From assembly GCF_964656455.1 (NCBI RefSeq), contig NC_135716.1, positions 106,362,389-106,426,388 on the forward strand: a DNA stretch of 64,000 nt. The letters run 5' to 3'. Below are positions 34,845-46,884 of this stretch, piece by piece (the first letter of the stretch is position 1; each line of letters starts with the position of its first letter). The position numbers and the translations under genes are program-made. Under the pieces are notes generated by a model. It was not told the origin of the DNA. It searched no databases and saw nothing but the letters and a program-made list of their open reading frames with translations. The DNA comes from Halichoerus grypus. Its lineage: Eukaryota > Chordata > Mammalia > Carnivora > Phocidae.

Positions 34845-35065
34845 ACAGTTTACATTTATGGAGCACACACTTAGTGTTAGTCACTTGAAGTTTCAGGGCA
34901 ACTCTGTGAAACGGGTACTGTTTTTATTCTTATTTTTACCAATGAGGAAACTGAGGCATGATGGAATTTAATTATTTGCCCAAGTCACACCGCTAGCAAG
35001 TAGTGGCGCTGGGGTTTGTACTCATTCGTGTGGCTAGAAAGACAGGATGCTTAATCACTCTGTTA
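34845..35065 (-). mobile_element. MIR SINE, antisense, nearly complete
   Basis: 'aacagtttacatttatggagcacac' is followed by 'accaatgaggaaactgaggcatgatgg', 'atttgcccaagtcacaccgctagcaagtagtggcgctgggg' and 'gatgcttaatcactctg'. All parts of the antisense MIR consensus are present in order. Confidence 0.88.
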
Positions 35066-36433
35066 AACTAAACCACTATGAGAGAGGGGCAAGGGCTGGT
35101 TTATTCAGCTTACATATAAAACTCACCTTAACAGCAACTCATTTTTCCATGGAACATCTGGTATAAGATGAGCTCTTAAATAAATCGCTTTCCATTTCTG
35201 GCAATGTTAGTTAGTGTTTTCATCTTGTGATTCTATTTAATATTAGAATGATTTTTAAAAAAAAAGAGCAGAGTCTTAGATAAATAATCTATTTTTCATT
35301 TGATACAGATGAGCCATCAAGCTAACAATATCATTAATCACCGTAATATATCTATCACCATCATGTTCTCTAGAATTGTTTCTTTCTCTGTCGAGGAGAA
35401 ACATAGGAAATAAAACAAATGTGTCATAGGAAATCATGCAAAGAATTCACTGTTTCCATTTCAAGTTTTTTTTTTTTTTTTTTTTTGGTTGCTGTTAAGA
35501 TCTCAAATCGTACATATTTTAGACATACAATTTCATTAAGCCACAGTAGCTTAAATAGGGGAGGATTCTAAAAGGAAATGGAAATGTACAGGCAGTTTTA
35601 ATGAGAGTTACTTCATTTAAAATGAGACATTCTTTTAAGAAAGTCAACCAAAAGGAAGAAAAAAATATATGACAGTTAGAGATTTTGTGGGTCAGGCATT
35701 TTAGTAATTAACCACCAAATTTCCAGATGAAAAGGCAGAAAGCAAGTTATGTCTTGGAGAAATTGCCCTCTGGAGAAAAAGGGGGAAAAAAGGATTTTGA
35801 GTTTGACAGTACAAACTTGTACCAGCACTGGTTTCTTCTCCTGCTGGTTCAAGGAGTTCTAAACACCCTCTGTAAATCATCATCTCACATCTATTTATTA
35901 TCTTCCAGCTCAGTGCACAATACTATCTGTTACACATGGATACCAGCAATAATACACAGGGGGCTCCGGCGTAAGAGGCAGCAAGCTCTGTGCTCATCTG
36001 CGTTCTGAGTCGCATCCTGCAAAGGAGTTTCTGCTCCCGCCGTAGCCACCATCGGCAGCAATTAAAACAAAGGTATTATGTTTCTAGTATTTATTCCTCT
36101 GTATTTTACCCATGCAATGGAATGTTTGTCATCCAGTGCCATATGAAGAGAGAAAGTGTTTGACTGCCTTAGAGTAGCATAGGTTGAAGACTTTTTTTTC
36201 TTTTTTTTTCCTTCTTGCTGTAAGAGTGGGCAATTCCGTAGGACTTTGGTAACCTATGTTACAAGATGCTTGTACACACACAGTAGCACTGTTTCTGTTC
36301 AGTGGAGAGCTAAAAATACAATGAAACTCACATTCCCTCCAGAACGCTACCAAAGTGTTAGCTATTACTGCAGGAGAGGAAATCAGACTGTGTGGAACAA
36401 CAAAAAAAATAACTTTAAATGTATGATATGTTG
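35066..36433. other. Unassigned sequence
   Basis: No gene or named repeat is recognised. It contains a poly(T) tract at 35466-35487 and a shorter one near 36190-36210. Open frames at 35727-36008 and 36246-36458 have no recognisable protein content. Confidence 0.4.
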
Positions 36434-36610
36434 CAGTGATTCTCAGTATAGGCTGTAGGAATCACCTGGAAAGCTTTAAAAAATACAGACACTCAGGGCC
36501 CATCCACCGGAGATGCTGATTCAATTAGCCTGGGGCGGGGCCCAGACACTTGGATTCTTTTTAAAGCTCCTCGGATAATTCCAATTTGCAGGCAGGACTG
36601 AGAACAACTG
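36434..36610 (+). mobile_element. MER5A hAT DNA transposon, sense, near full length
   Basis: It starts at 'cagtgattctcagtat' and ends with the inverted terminal repeat 'actgagaacaactg'. Inside are 'ggaatcacctggaaagctttaaaaa', 'gatgctgattcaattagcctggggcggggcccagacacttgg'. Both ends are intact, which is unusual for an element this old in the window. It has no coding capacity and depended on a Charlie transposase. Confidence 0.88.
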
Positions 36611-37934
36611 GTACGGGAGAGAGAAACTTGAGAGCCCAGGTGCGGCTTTAGTGTTAGTACACACTTAACTACTTATGAGACTACATAAGTCTTTCAATTT
36701 CTTCGTGGTTTCATCCAACATACAGACTTGCCATAATGACTAATTAGACCATGTAAGTGAGACTATTTTGATAGGCATAAAATGTTATAAAAATATATAT
36801 TTTTAAAATCTCTGAAATCAAGGAATCCTGAGGTCTACTGAGTTTTAGACCCAGGAAATTTGTCTGTAATCAAGAATATCCTTTTCTATCTCTTAACCTT
36901 ATTTCCTTACCTGTAAAGTGGAAGCAATTTATTCAACTTATAGCAGGAAAAAGAGAGCGATAAATGCTCCTATCTTATAAAAGTGACAGGATTAAAAAAT
37001 AATATATTTAAGGTGCAATTTCATTCCATTCTGTTGTGGTTTTGTTTTGTTCCCTTTCTTTCAAAGACTCTCTGAGGATCAAATGAGTTCATTTATGTGA
37101 GAGTACATTATAACTATAATTTATTATCGTTATGCTTTTATTATTATGTTTTTATTATGCCTCAATTTCTTCAACTGTAAAATCAGAGTATTGAACTAAA
37201 TCATTCTAAAAATGTCCTCCAAGCACTAAAAATCTGTGATTCTTAAAAAGGGAGAATTGTACAACCTCTGTCTTCACTTGCTTCTTGTTCAGTGTGTGTG
37301 TGTCTAAGATGCAGACAGCATTAATGGAAAGAAGGTGTCTGAGCTGTCCTAGCTGCAAATTCATCACACTTTGTGGCTACGTTCCTTTTGGAATAACCTA
37401 TAGGAGAATTCGGAAGAGTTTACAAATAAGAATCCCTTTCCATTCTAGAAGCATGGGTGTACCCTGACTTCTGCTGGTTTTAACTCATTACATTGGGTGC
37501 TGAGATCAAATTCTGTTTCAAGCCGGAAGGCTAAAGGAGGAAGTCCACTGACTAAATCTGCTCTCCAGAATAGCCCACAGAGACCCATGCTGCTGTCCTG
37601 TGACTCACTTAGGAACAGAACTGCCAGCCTCCCCAAACAAACACAGTGTCCAAATTTCTGATGCTAGTTTGGGGGAGGGAAACACATTCTGCATTTGGGT
37701 CAGCATTCAAGAGAAGTAACAGAAAAATGTTTCATTCTTTTAGTAGATGTAGGTCTGTGCGGTTTCCCTGTTTATTGTGTGAATCTTTAAACAGTCCTTT
37801 CTGCTGGCTCATTTCCTTTTCGGATATAAACATGCTCAGGTTTTTCCAATCTTAAAACAAACAAAAAAACAAATAGAAATTTAAAATCCTTCCTTCCACC
37901 CAATATAATTTTCTAGCTATACCACTTTCTTCTT
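36611..37934. other. Unassigned, with MIR-like fragments
   Basis: Phrases near 36890-36935 (taaccttatttccttacctgtaaagtgg) and 37158-37240 (gcctcaatttcttcaactgtaaaatcagag) look like worn sense MIR-type fragments. The rest is unassigned, and no gene is recognised. Confidence 0.4.
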
Positions 37935-38090
37935 ACTTTCGTAACTGACACTCAAAGAACTGTCTACACCTGCTGCTTATATTTCATCTCTCCCGATTCA
38001 TTCCTAAATCGCCAGTAACCTGGCTTTGTCTCTACTTGTGGCCAAGGTCAGCAATGTCCTCCCAGGTGTTAATTTTAAAATGTCATTTCT

Positions 38091-38299
38091 GGGGCACCTG
38101 GGTGGCTCAGTCATTAAGCGTCTGCCTTCAGCTCAGGTCATGATCCCAGGGTCCTGGGATCGAGCCCCGCACCGGGCTCCCTGCTCCGCGGGAAGCCTGC
38201 TTCTCCCTCTCCTACTCCCCCTGCTTGTGTTCCCTCTCTCGCTGTGTCTCTCTCTGTCAAATAAATAAATAAAATCTCTAAAAAAAAATTAAAAAAAAT
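38091..38299 (+). mobile_element. Can-SINE, sense, inserted in L2
   Basis: The young-type SINE has the head 'ggggcacctgggtggctcag', a B-box-like 'gatcgagccccgc', 'ccccctgcttgtgttccc', 'gctgtgtctctctctgtc' and an 'aataaataaataaaatctc' tail. The target site is roughly aaaatgtcattt before and aaaatctcattt after. The host L2 phrase continues across it. Confidence 0.96.
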
Positions 38300-38904
38300 A
38301 AAATCTCATTTATTTCCTTATTTGAGCACACTGACCACCACCGCATCTCTAATTCCATTGAGGGCTCCTCTTAGCTCAGATTTTCTCTTCCCTGGGGTTT
38401 AAAACCCTGATGGCTCGTACTTCTCTCTCTCTGCCCTGTCCTTGGCTTCCTTCAGACTCCTTGCATGCCATATGGTTCTTAAACGCTGGTTCCCTAGGAA
38501 CATGGCCATCCCTGATCCTTCTCTGATTGCTCTGCACACACTTGCTGGCTGGCCTCACCAGCCGCATGGGAGCAGTCAGTACCCGAGGGAGGCAAATCCT
38601 TACGGACTCCCACTTTCTTAGGAAGTGCAACCTCAGAGAAGCATGAACGAGCACAAAGGGAAGTGAGTGAGGAGTAAGAATACAAGGATATCGCTGCTTC
38701 GGTTTTGTGTAAAACACAGCTAATTTCTCTATCTCACTGTTGGCTTCAAAAAGACCGTATAAAATCCTTTGTGTTTCAGAAGATACCGTGAAGAGCAGGG
38801 AAGAAACACTGATCCACTGGTTCCTTTCCCATTTGGCCAAAGTCCGCCCCATGGGCATCAACACCTCCACATGGACTGTGCCATGCAGTCCTTTTGCGTG
38901 TTGT

Positions 38905-39000
38905 CAGACGTATTGGTTTTCTATGGCAGCTGTAACAAATTACTATAAACACCACTTAAAATGTACAAATCAGGAGGTGCAAAGAGAACCACAGCCTTAC
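38905..39000 (+). mobile_element. Possible MLT1 LTR 5' fragment
   Basis: 'cgtattggttttctatggcagctgtaacaaattactataaacaccacttaaaa' matches the start of MLT1-type LTRs. The match fades soon after, so the copy is a fragment inside the L2 block. Confidence 0.5.
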
Positions 39001-39222
39001 CAATCCATACAGGTACTTAGAATATGACTGGCTTTCTACCCAAATCGTGAAAACTCCCAAATTTATGCTTACCTTACCATTCAGCCCTTCTTCTGGGTCC
39101 AAAGTATCTACAGGACATTTTAAATAGATATCTCATAAGCTTTCTATACTAATCATATGCAACATTAAATTCAGTATCTTTTCTATCCTTCTATTCCCAA
39201 GATCTCCTCCTCCTACAGGATT

Positions 39223-39434
39223 TTTTTCTTTTCTTTTTTTTTTTTTTAAGACTTATTTATTTATTTCAGAGAGAGAGAGAGAGCATGAGCGGGAAGGGCA
39301 GAGGGAGAGGGAGAGAGGATCTCAAGCAGACTCTGCACTGAGCATGGAGCCCAACGTGGGGCTCGATCTCGAGACCCTTAGATCAGGATCTGAGATGAAA
39401 CCAAGAGTCAGACACGTAACCAACTGTGCCACCC
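39223..39434 (-). mobile_element. Can-SINE, antisense, older type, inserted in L2
   Basis: A long T-rich tail and 'aagacttatttatttatttcag' lead to a GA-rich linker, 'gctcgatctcgagaccc' and the reversed head 'gtaaccaactgtgccaccc'. Near-identical flanks (ctcctcctacagg / ctcctcctatagg) are the target-site duplication. It resembles the older subfamily seen at 11239. Confidence 0.9.
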
Positions 39435-40292
39435 TCTCCTCCTATAGGCTTTCTTTCTTTCTTTCTTTCCTTTTTTTTTTTTTTTTGGTGAGTGGTACCT
39501 TTATTAACGTAAGAACCCCAAATCAGAAAGCAAACAGTCATCCTTGACTCCTCTCTCTGCCTCACCACGAACCGATTCTTGACATGCTGAAGTCACCACA
39601 CTCCATCTTTTCTCTTCCATTCTCCCCATTCCTGCCTCAAGGTTTTATTTTCTCTTTTCTCCATTCTTCCAGTCATCATTTTTTCCAATCAATGCTTCAT
39701 CTGACATCCAGAATTACCTTTCTCAAGTAAGTATCTGATCAAGTAAGGTCCATGTCCTTTTGCATACAAATTCCTCAATGACTTATCAATGCCTTCAGGA
39801 TAAGACTGGAAGCACCTAGTGTAACATTCAAGACATTTCATGATCTGGACTGGACTTCCACTGGTCATATCTTGCTCCATTCCTCCTTTTAAACCTCAAA
39901 GTTTAGCCATGTTGAACTACCTGAACTTCCCCCCAGTATGTCATGTTATGTTACACCATTCTTCCTCTGCACATGCTCTTTTCACTGCTTGGAATGCCCC
40001 CCTCCCCTCACTTCTTCTCCTGGGTTATGCCTACTCATATTGCAAGACTTGGATCATCATTCCCAAGAAACCTAACCTCACTTAGTCCTTCCTGCAATAC
40101 GGACTCAGTACCTTTACTGCTTGCTCTCATTATATCCTAACATTGCTCTTGCCACACACTCTGATTTTTTTTTTTCCTTTGGGATTTTATTTTCCTGAAG
40201 AATTGTGAATAATTTTGAGAACAGAGATACCATATTATGTACCTTTGATTCCCTGGTAGGTATTTAATGAATGTTTGCTGAATGAATAAATG

Positions 40293-40497
40293 GTCTGGAT
40301 GGTAACAATATACACTTCAGCTTTAATAAAATAAATTTTAATGTTAGAGAGATTAAGTGACTTAATACATTGTTATTATTATTATCATCATATTATGATA
40401 GACATCTAGGAAGAATTCTTTTATAGGTAGATGACTCTCAACTAGAGATTTCCTTTCCAGCATTTCTGCTACTGGTCCAGGACTTCCTCCTCCTAAG
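40293..40497. other. Short unassigned spacer
   Basis: AT-rich, with an ATT/ATC triplet patch near 40372-40395. Nothing is recognised. Confidence 0.4.
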
Positions 40498-40715
40498 AGC
40501 TAACAGTTATTGTGTTCCTATTATGTCAAACCAGCCACTGAGCTAAACCTATTAATCCTCACACAACCTGATATGATAGAACTATTTTGTTTCTATGATA
40601 CAGCGAGGACACTATCACAGAGAAAGTAAGTAACTTCAACCTGGACAATACTTAGAAGCGTCAGGGCTGGGATTTCATCAGAGAATCCAGATGCCAAAGC
40701 CCGCATATCATTCAA
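40498..40715 (-). mobile_element. MIR SINE, antisense
   Basis: 'taacagttattgtgttcctattatgtcaaac', 'attaatcctcacacaacctgatatgatag', 'gagaaagtaagtaacttcaac' and 'gcgtcagggctgggatttcatcagag' follow the antisense MIR order. Confidence 0.75.
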
Positions 40716-40759
40716 CATACCATTCCTGACACCAAATGATTGGGTTAAAGCCCAGGGAA

Positions 40760-40890
40760 ATGCAGACATCGGGAAACCTGGATTCTAATCCTGCTTGTTT
40801 TTATCAAGCTAGAGAACTTTGCCTTGGTCATTGCGACTATTTCCCCACCCATAAAATGAATGTTCACTGTCCACTCTGACTCATATTTTG
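40760..40890 (+). mobile_element. MIR SINE fragment, sense
   Basis: 'gaaacctggattctaatcctgctt' and 'actttgccttggtcattgcgactatttccccacccataaaatg' match the central part of sense MIR. It lies in opposite orientation to the MIR just upstream. Confidence 0.6.
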
Positions 40891-41587
40891 TTAATTCTAT
40901 CACGTGTCCAAACGAGCTTTATAAACTCACCAGGAAAGGGAATCATGGTATTTCTGATTGTATTTCCTAAAAATCCATTTGCAAAAGGTGAACAACAACA
41001 ACAAAAGCCCTGTTCCACAGAAGTGACCAGGGAAGTGCAGGGCTGCCACCCACCTACTAGAAAACCAAATGACCCGCCATATCAGTCTAGTTTTAATGAA
41101 TTTACCATCACTTTTTAAATCAGTTCATTATGGGAGCAATTTATAAAATTACTTTCATCTTTTGTTCAGCCCTCTTGGGTTTTTATCCTTTACTTCTTTT
41201 GCCAGTTAGATAAATAAAGTTACTTTCCACAGCTGCTCAGGCACATCCTTCAGGTGTCCAAACAGGCAGAGGGAAGCCACTCTGTAGTTCATTTCTCTGA
41301 AGGGGAGCCCCCCTTTCCCCTCAGCTAAGGAAGATACTAAACACATTGTTTCTAAAGGGATGCGTTCAGGGAGAAATATGACTCCAAGAGAAAGAAGCCT
41401 TTGTTACACAGAATGTTTCTTACCAATCACCATAGGTATGAGATCATAGTTGTAAATATTACCCAAGCAACCCCCAAAAGTAGGAATGAGTGAGTGTGTG
41501 TAGCGTGTGTGTAAGGGAAAATTAAGTGTATGCAGAAAAGGGTGCCCTTCCAATGGAAATCTCTTAAATTTGCAATTAATTAAAGGT
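40891..41587. other. Unassigned sequence
   Basis: No gene or repeat is recognised apart from a small CAA repeat near 40994 and a TG-rich patch near 41491-41512. Confidence 0.4.
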
Positions 41588-41760
41588 CAGGAGCCCTGGC
41601 TTCAAACCATGTCCTTAAGTTCAGGCTCTGCTCCTTACCAGCTACAGAGCTTCCCGTAAGTCTTATCTCTCTGAGTCTCTGTTCCATTATCTACAAACTG
41701 AGTATTTGGACAAAAACAATCTCTTAAATTCCTGTAGTTCTAATATTCTGTAACTCTGAT
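41588..41760 (+). mobile_element. MIR SINE, sense
   Basis: 'caggagccctggcttcaaaccatg', 'caggctctgctccttaccagctac', 'gtaagtcttatctctctgagtctctgttccattatctacaaactgag' follow MIR from its tRNA-related part onward. Confidence 0.8.
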
Positions 41761-43603
41761 TTTTACTAGAGTCCAAAATTTGAATTCATTCTGCTATCCT
41801 AGACATTGTCACAAAAGTCTCTTTTGTTAGGTCAATTTCATACAGTTCAGACTTTCATGCTCAATGAAAAACATATGGAAAAAAAAAAAAAACCCAACTT
41901 TTATTCCTCTCAATCGAGTTTGAGGATGAGAAACTACAGTGCAGATGGTTCTCCTGGGTAAACTGCAGTGTGCCCACATTGCCCTGGCTTGGAATCCTCT
42001 TCTCTTGGGTCAGAACCAGACCAGTTTTCAAAGGAAGTCAATTGCCTCCCAGCATTTCATCTGAGTTATATTTGAATGAAAAAAAATAAAAAATATAACC
42101 CAGAAAGAATTTTGTTAGAAGTCAACAAATTATTATAACTAAAAGATTGTTTGGGCTCTGAATCAACTTTATTTCTTGTCTTTTTGCTCTTTTGAAAATA
42201 AAAAAATCTTATTTCTAGCTCATAAAGTAGCATCAGTTCTTATTACTCCATACATTAGAAGTCAACTGGTAATTCATACAAATTAAATTGGCGATTTTGC
42301 ATTTAATTTACTGATGACAAACTATAGGATTCAGCAGTTTTGCTCTGATAACCTTTAAAATGTATTAATTCCATCAGTGATTTACATATAGGGCTTTATT
42401 TCCCACTGCTACCGCTTCATTCTCCAAAGCAGAAATGCCCCATGGTTTTTCAATTTGTTACCTAATCAGCACAACATATTCCTCCTTTTCTTCCTTTTAT
42501 ATTGTCTCCTAAATTTGAGACTTCAATATTTGAAGAAATTGCACCAAGAAATCTCACATGGTTTTTCTATTTCTGTGAAACTTTAAGGGAATAAACAGAG
42601 GAAAAATTATTCCACTGAACTAGGGGTGCTGCTTGCAAATACAGTGGTCTTAAGATGATTGCATTCAAATGAATTTTTTTTCAAATCATGGTACTTGGAC
42701 ATTACAAAAACATTTCCGCAAATCCACCTAAAGCTCCTAATATCAATATATCAAAATCTCTGGGAGCTATACCAATGGCAAATATTGGAGTTCTGAAAAG
42801 AAGTTGCCGAACGTGATTCTAATGAGGCGTACTGTGTGACAAAAGCTGCTCTCTCTACTGTCTAAATGCCCCCATTCCGGCTCAGGAATGAGGACGTATA
42901 TTCTCGCCAGGCTTATCTTTCTTTATTGTTATCTCCAGGCCAGAGGACCCCAGATATAATGGGGGTGAATCCTGAGTTCGGAAAGCTGAGCTTTGCTTGT
43001 TAGAACTCCAGTTTCTTTAACCTAATATAACCATATGCTTTTTAATCTAGTTAAAGCTATGGCAAAACAAGCAAACAAAAACCAAACAAAACCTCCTTCA
43101 AATTTAAGATGGTTTTGGAAGTGTTTGTCTTAACTTAAAGGCAGTGAAATCGAATCATAAACCGAAAGTGCAAACATGCCATTTTTCCAAACTCAATTCA
43201 ACAAAAGTGCTTCTCTCACAGAAAGAAAAGATGGTAATGAGGATCTAAGAACTACCAAAGTACCCACCAGAGATTCCTGGTGTTCCCTGTAGGGGGTGTG
43301 GGATATTTGGCTGAACCAAGGTGGTTGACATGGGGCATGAGAGTTTGGGAAGTAATGAAAGTGCATTTGAAGTTTTATACTGAGAAAGTGGAAAGAGGTT
43401 TGGCTATTTGAGTAGAAATATCCATGTACTGATATTCCTTGAAAGTTCAACAGAAAGAACCTTGTAGGGGAACTCTTCTTTGAGGGCTGCTCTGGGAAAC
43501 TCTGCTTTAAATACAAAATGCAAAGACAAATATGATAATAGCATGAAGGAAATCTAGTAGTCTACAGGAATGAAATAACATTCATACAAAATCATTCCAT
43601 TTG
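41761..43603. other. Unassigned sequence, part of it a candidate conserved element
   Basis: No repeat or gene is recognised. 42230-42560 is repeat-free with several TAAT cores and a ctgatgaca motif; its even texture suggests, without proof, a conserved non-coding element. A 107-codon minus-strand frame at 43193-43516 matches no known protein. Confidence 0.35.
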
Positions 43604-44008
43604 AAGTCACCTTATTCTTTTTTTGTTTTTATTTTTTTTATTATGTTATGTTAATCACCATACATTACATCATTAGTTTTTGATGTAGTGTTCCATGATT
43701 CATTGTTTGCGTATAACACCCAGTACTGCATTCAGTACGTGCCCTCTTTAATACCCATCGCCAGGCTAACCCATCCCCCCACCCCCCTCCCCTCTAGAAC
43801 CCTCAGTTTGTTTCTCAGAGTCCATAGTCTCTCATGGTTCGTCTCCCCCTCCAACTCCCCCCCCCTTCATTTTTCCCTTCCTGCTATCTTCTTTTTTTTT
43901 TCTTTTTTAACATAGAATGTATTATTTGTTTCAGAGGTACAGGTCTGTGATTCAACAGTCTTACACAATTCACAGTGCTCACCATAGCACAAGTCACCTT
44001 ATTCTTTT
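43604..44008 (-). mobile_element. Recent 5'-truncated L1 3' UTR insertion with 18-bp target-site duplication
   Basis: The target-site duplication aagtcaccttattctttt is perfect at 43604-43621 and 43991-44008. Between the copies, the plus strand begins with a T-rich tail and reads through 'aatacccatcgccaggctaac' and C-rich 'acccccctcccctctagaac' to 'cagtgctcaccatagcac'. This is the reverse complement of the 3' UTR of young carnivoran L1 elements, from memory. About 370 bp was inserted, and no ORF2 sequence is included. Confidence 0.93.
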
Positions 44009-46283
44009 GATTGCATTGAATTCGTTATGTCTACACTTTGCCATGTTTGAGTTCTTCTAACATGAATCTGTGAGGTAAAAATATATGATGTCCTACAGAT
44101 TTTTCATAATGAAATAAGACATAAAATAATATAGCCTATAAACTATGACCTATATATTACTAAATTTATTTTTCTTTTATATATGTTTCTTATCAACCAT
44201 ACCTTCTTACGTAAATGTTTATATTTTCTTTGTAAACTGTTTTATAAACAATCCCTGTACATTTTCCTAATGTTTATTTTATTTTGAAAGAGGTTCAGGT
44301 TCTATTTATTTGCTGATATTGCATGAAATTTAAGCCAAACTTGGTTTACTAAACTTTCTCTTTTATAGTTCATGTTTTCTGGTTTTGTTGCTATTCTGAA
44401 TGAATATTAGAAACCCTGCCTTTTCATTTTCCACTTTGAAATAAACTCTCTTGATTACTACCCTTTTCTCATTTCTTCATTTTGTATTTTCCACATTTCC
44501 ATTATAATTAAATAGACAAAGACTGCAGCTTAGACTTCAGTTAACTAGAATCTCTACTTCATGAGGGCAATGATTTTGTCCCAAGTTCCTCAGTATCCTC
44601 ATTGTTTTTCCAGTTTCTAGGACAGTGCCTGGCACAGAGTAGGCAGTCAGAAAATATTTTTGAAGGAATTAATTATGAAAAGCATTCTTAAGATCAGTTG
44701 ACCACAAGTCTTCCCAAGGTGGATGCAGCAATAGTGCTAGCCCAGATGGTCTGCACCAAGATGAGCCTGGTGGGGTTTTGCCTAGTGGAGGTGAAAGCAA
44801 TCTAAAGAGCCCTATCCCAAGTGGGAAGCTGGAGATCAGAGTCAGCATAAACTATCATTTTCCCAAGAGTGTGGATCAAGTGCCAGTTCATAGCCTCCTC
44901 CTCTATGTTCCATCCTGCTGTTATTTAAATGGGCATGCCCCATTAATTCCTAAGGCATGGCCATGGAAGAGCTGTATCCTATGATTTCACTGATCATAAT
45001 GTAGATAAAGAGAAAAATCTAAATAGCAAGATCACATCTTATTTTTGAATCATACAAGTGACTTTTAAAGTATTACTGAGAAAACAAAAATTACCAGTGA
45101 AGTATGGTATTTGTTAAAATTAGAAGTAAGCCAGTAGCACGGGTCATTATTTAAAGATTGCACAGTAAGTTCTCAGCCCAGGTGATCTGGATATTTATTT
45201 CACCAAAAAAAAACAATGTGTGTATGAATTGAACCACATAACATCATCTTAAAATATATATAAGCCTCATGATGAACGTTTGAAATATTTGCTTTTTAAA
45301 GTTACATATTCTAAAACAATATCCAACTACTCAGTGCACAAAAGGATATATGACATTGAAGTATTTGTATTTTATTGCAACTCTTTTTTATGCAGTGTGT
45401 GTATGTATTTACTGGAGACCCTTTAGCCCCTGGGATGTCTAACTTGGTATATTTTAGATATAACCTCCATGTGGCTGTATTAGTTTATTATGGTAATTGA
45501 AGCCAAAGTTTAAATTTAATATATGGTAAAGAAACCTACTTCTTTATTAAGGAGATTCAGATTGTGGTCTAGTCCTTAAGGAAACTGATTCACAGATGAG
45601 AATCCTATATATTGTTTCAATCTCTACCTTTGGTATTGCATGTAGCCTTGGACAACCATCTCTGCAGTTTGTTTGTCTTTAGTGCCTATATTTGGAGAAT
45701 CTTTTGCTAAGTGAATTCCACAAGTTCAATCAGGAGAGTTCTGTGATAAGATTCTGGTGGACACCAGCACAACTTATTCTTGCCATAATGAAAAAGGTTT
45801 TCTAGGACTTAAAAAACTAAATAAACTCTACCAGTGTGTTTGTGACTGGGAGCAATGGGAACAAAAGTCCTCCAATACTGGCAATGTGCAATACTCAAAT
45901 CTCTAAATACTACTGACTTTTCTGTGACTGTAGGGTACAACTCTGAGTGAAAATCATGTGTGTTGGAAAAAGGGCATAGTCAAAAGAACAGTATAAGCCT
46001 ATTCTGTACCATGTTTCAGGGTATTCAAAATAGCACAAAATATATTTAAAAGTGTGAGATTAAGTGCTAATGTAGAAAAAAAATCATGATGGAGTTATGT
46101 GTTAAGAACTCCTACTATCCTTCAAGATCCGTTGTTGCCCTGGTCCATTTTCTAAAGCAGAGCACCTAGGAAGAGAGAACTATTCCTCTTTTGTGATATC
46201 CCTATTCTTTGTATTTTTCCTAATCATGGCCATTATGCAGCTACTTATCTACTGTCTTTCTCTTCTTTTACATTGGCAATACT
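44009..46283. other. Unassigned sequence with an L2/MIR-like 3' end
   Basis: The phrase 'ttcatgagggcaatgattttgtcc' with 'aggacagtgcctggcacagagtaggcagtcag' at about 44560-44662 is the 3' end of an L2 or MIR in sense orientation. The remainder is AT-rich and unrecognised, with no gene. Confidence 0.45.
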
Positions 46284-46297
46284 TAAAGTTTGGGATT

Positions 46298-46503
46298 TTT
46301 TTTTAAAGATTTTATTTATTTATTTGAGTGAGAGAGAGAGAGAGAGAGAGCACCCGAGAGAGGTACGAGCAGGGGGAGGGGCAGAGGGAGAAGCAGACTA
46401 CCCCATGAGCAGAAAGCCCGATGCGGGACTAGATCCCAGGACCCTGGGATCATGACCCGAGCCAAAGGCAGACGCTTAACCAACTGAGCTACCCAGGAAT
46501 CCC
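46298..46503 (-). mobile_element. Can-SINE, antisense, with 14-bp target-site duplication
   Basis: The target site taaagtttgggatt is at 46284-46297 and 46504-46517. Between the copies: 'aaagattttatttatttatttgag', a GA dinucleotide stretch, 'gactagatcccaggaccctgg' and the reversed head 'ttaaccaactgagctaccc'. Confidence 0.96.
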
Positions 46504-46517
46504 TAAAGTTTGGGATT

Positions 46518-46656
46518 AAGTCATTTATTCATACTCATGGTGACAGTTGCCTATCACATAAGAGACACACAGTGAATCTGACTAACTTATTGAACACACC
46601 AATTTTAGTTTTATCCTCAGAGTAATTTTTTAAAAATATGGGCTGATGCTGTATTG
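46518..46656. other. Short unassigned spacer
   Basis: Nothing is recognised between the SINE and the hAT-type element. Confidence 0.4.
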
Positions 46657-46878
46657 CAGGGGTCAGAAATTTATTTTATAAAAGGCTAGATAAGAAATAT
46701 TTCAGCATCTGTGGGCCATATGGTCTCTGTGGCAACTTCTCAGCTCTTCCATTGTAGTGCAAAAGCCATCAGGGCGATACTTAAATGGATGAGCTTGGCT
46801 GTGCGCCAATGAAACTTTATTTACAAGAACAGGCAGTGGGCTGGATTTGACCTGCAAGTTCTAGTCTGTCAACCTCTG
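46657..46878 (+). mobile_element. hAT-type non-autonomous DNA transposon, copy 2 of 3
   Basis: The 5' terminal repeat 'caggggtcagaaat' is mirrored by the 3' end 'agtctgtcaacctctg'. Inside are 'gtgggccatatggtctctgtggcaac', 'cttccattgtagtgcaaaagcc', 'caatgaaactttatttacaagaacaggcagtgggctggatttgacc'. It is clearer than the copy at 20059. No transposase is present. Confidence 0.82.
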
Positions 46879-46884
46879 CTTTAG

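Larger units (their letters stand above)
37935..40292 (+). mobile_element. Long L2 LINE relic, sense, split by two SINEs and other sequence
   Basis: L2 ORF2-region phrases appear in the right order: 'gtggccaaggtcagcaatgtcctccc' (38040), 'cttggcttccttcagactcc' (38442), 'aaaactcccaaatttatgc' (39048), 'cagtcatccttgactcctctctctgcc' (39536), 'aatgccttcaggataagactgg' (39788), 'ctgcttggaatgcccccctc' (39987) and the 3' end 'gtatttaatgaatgtttgctgaatgaataaatg' (40259). About 38470-39010 is poorly matched and may be a further insertion, with an MLT1-like phrase near 38910. No frame survives across the element. Confidence 0.75.

Noticed and set aside
35466..35487. Poly(T) tract as a possible antisense processed-pseudogene tail
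   Set aside because: No recognisable gene-derived sequence or target-site duplication adjoins it.
38376..38870. Longest open frame in the window (164 codons, minus strand)
   Set aside because: It lies antisense to a recognised L2 relic, shows no domain, signal or splice context, and the translation resembles no protein family I know.
43193..43516. 107-codon minus frame
   Set aside because: No homology or context to support a gene.
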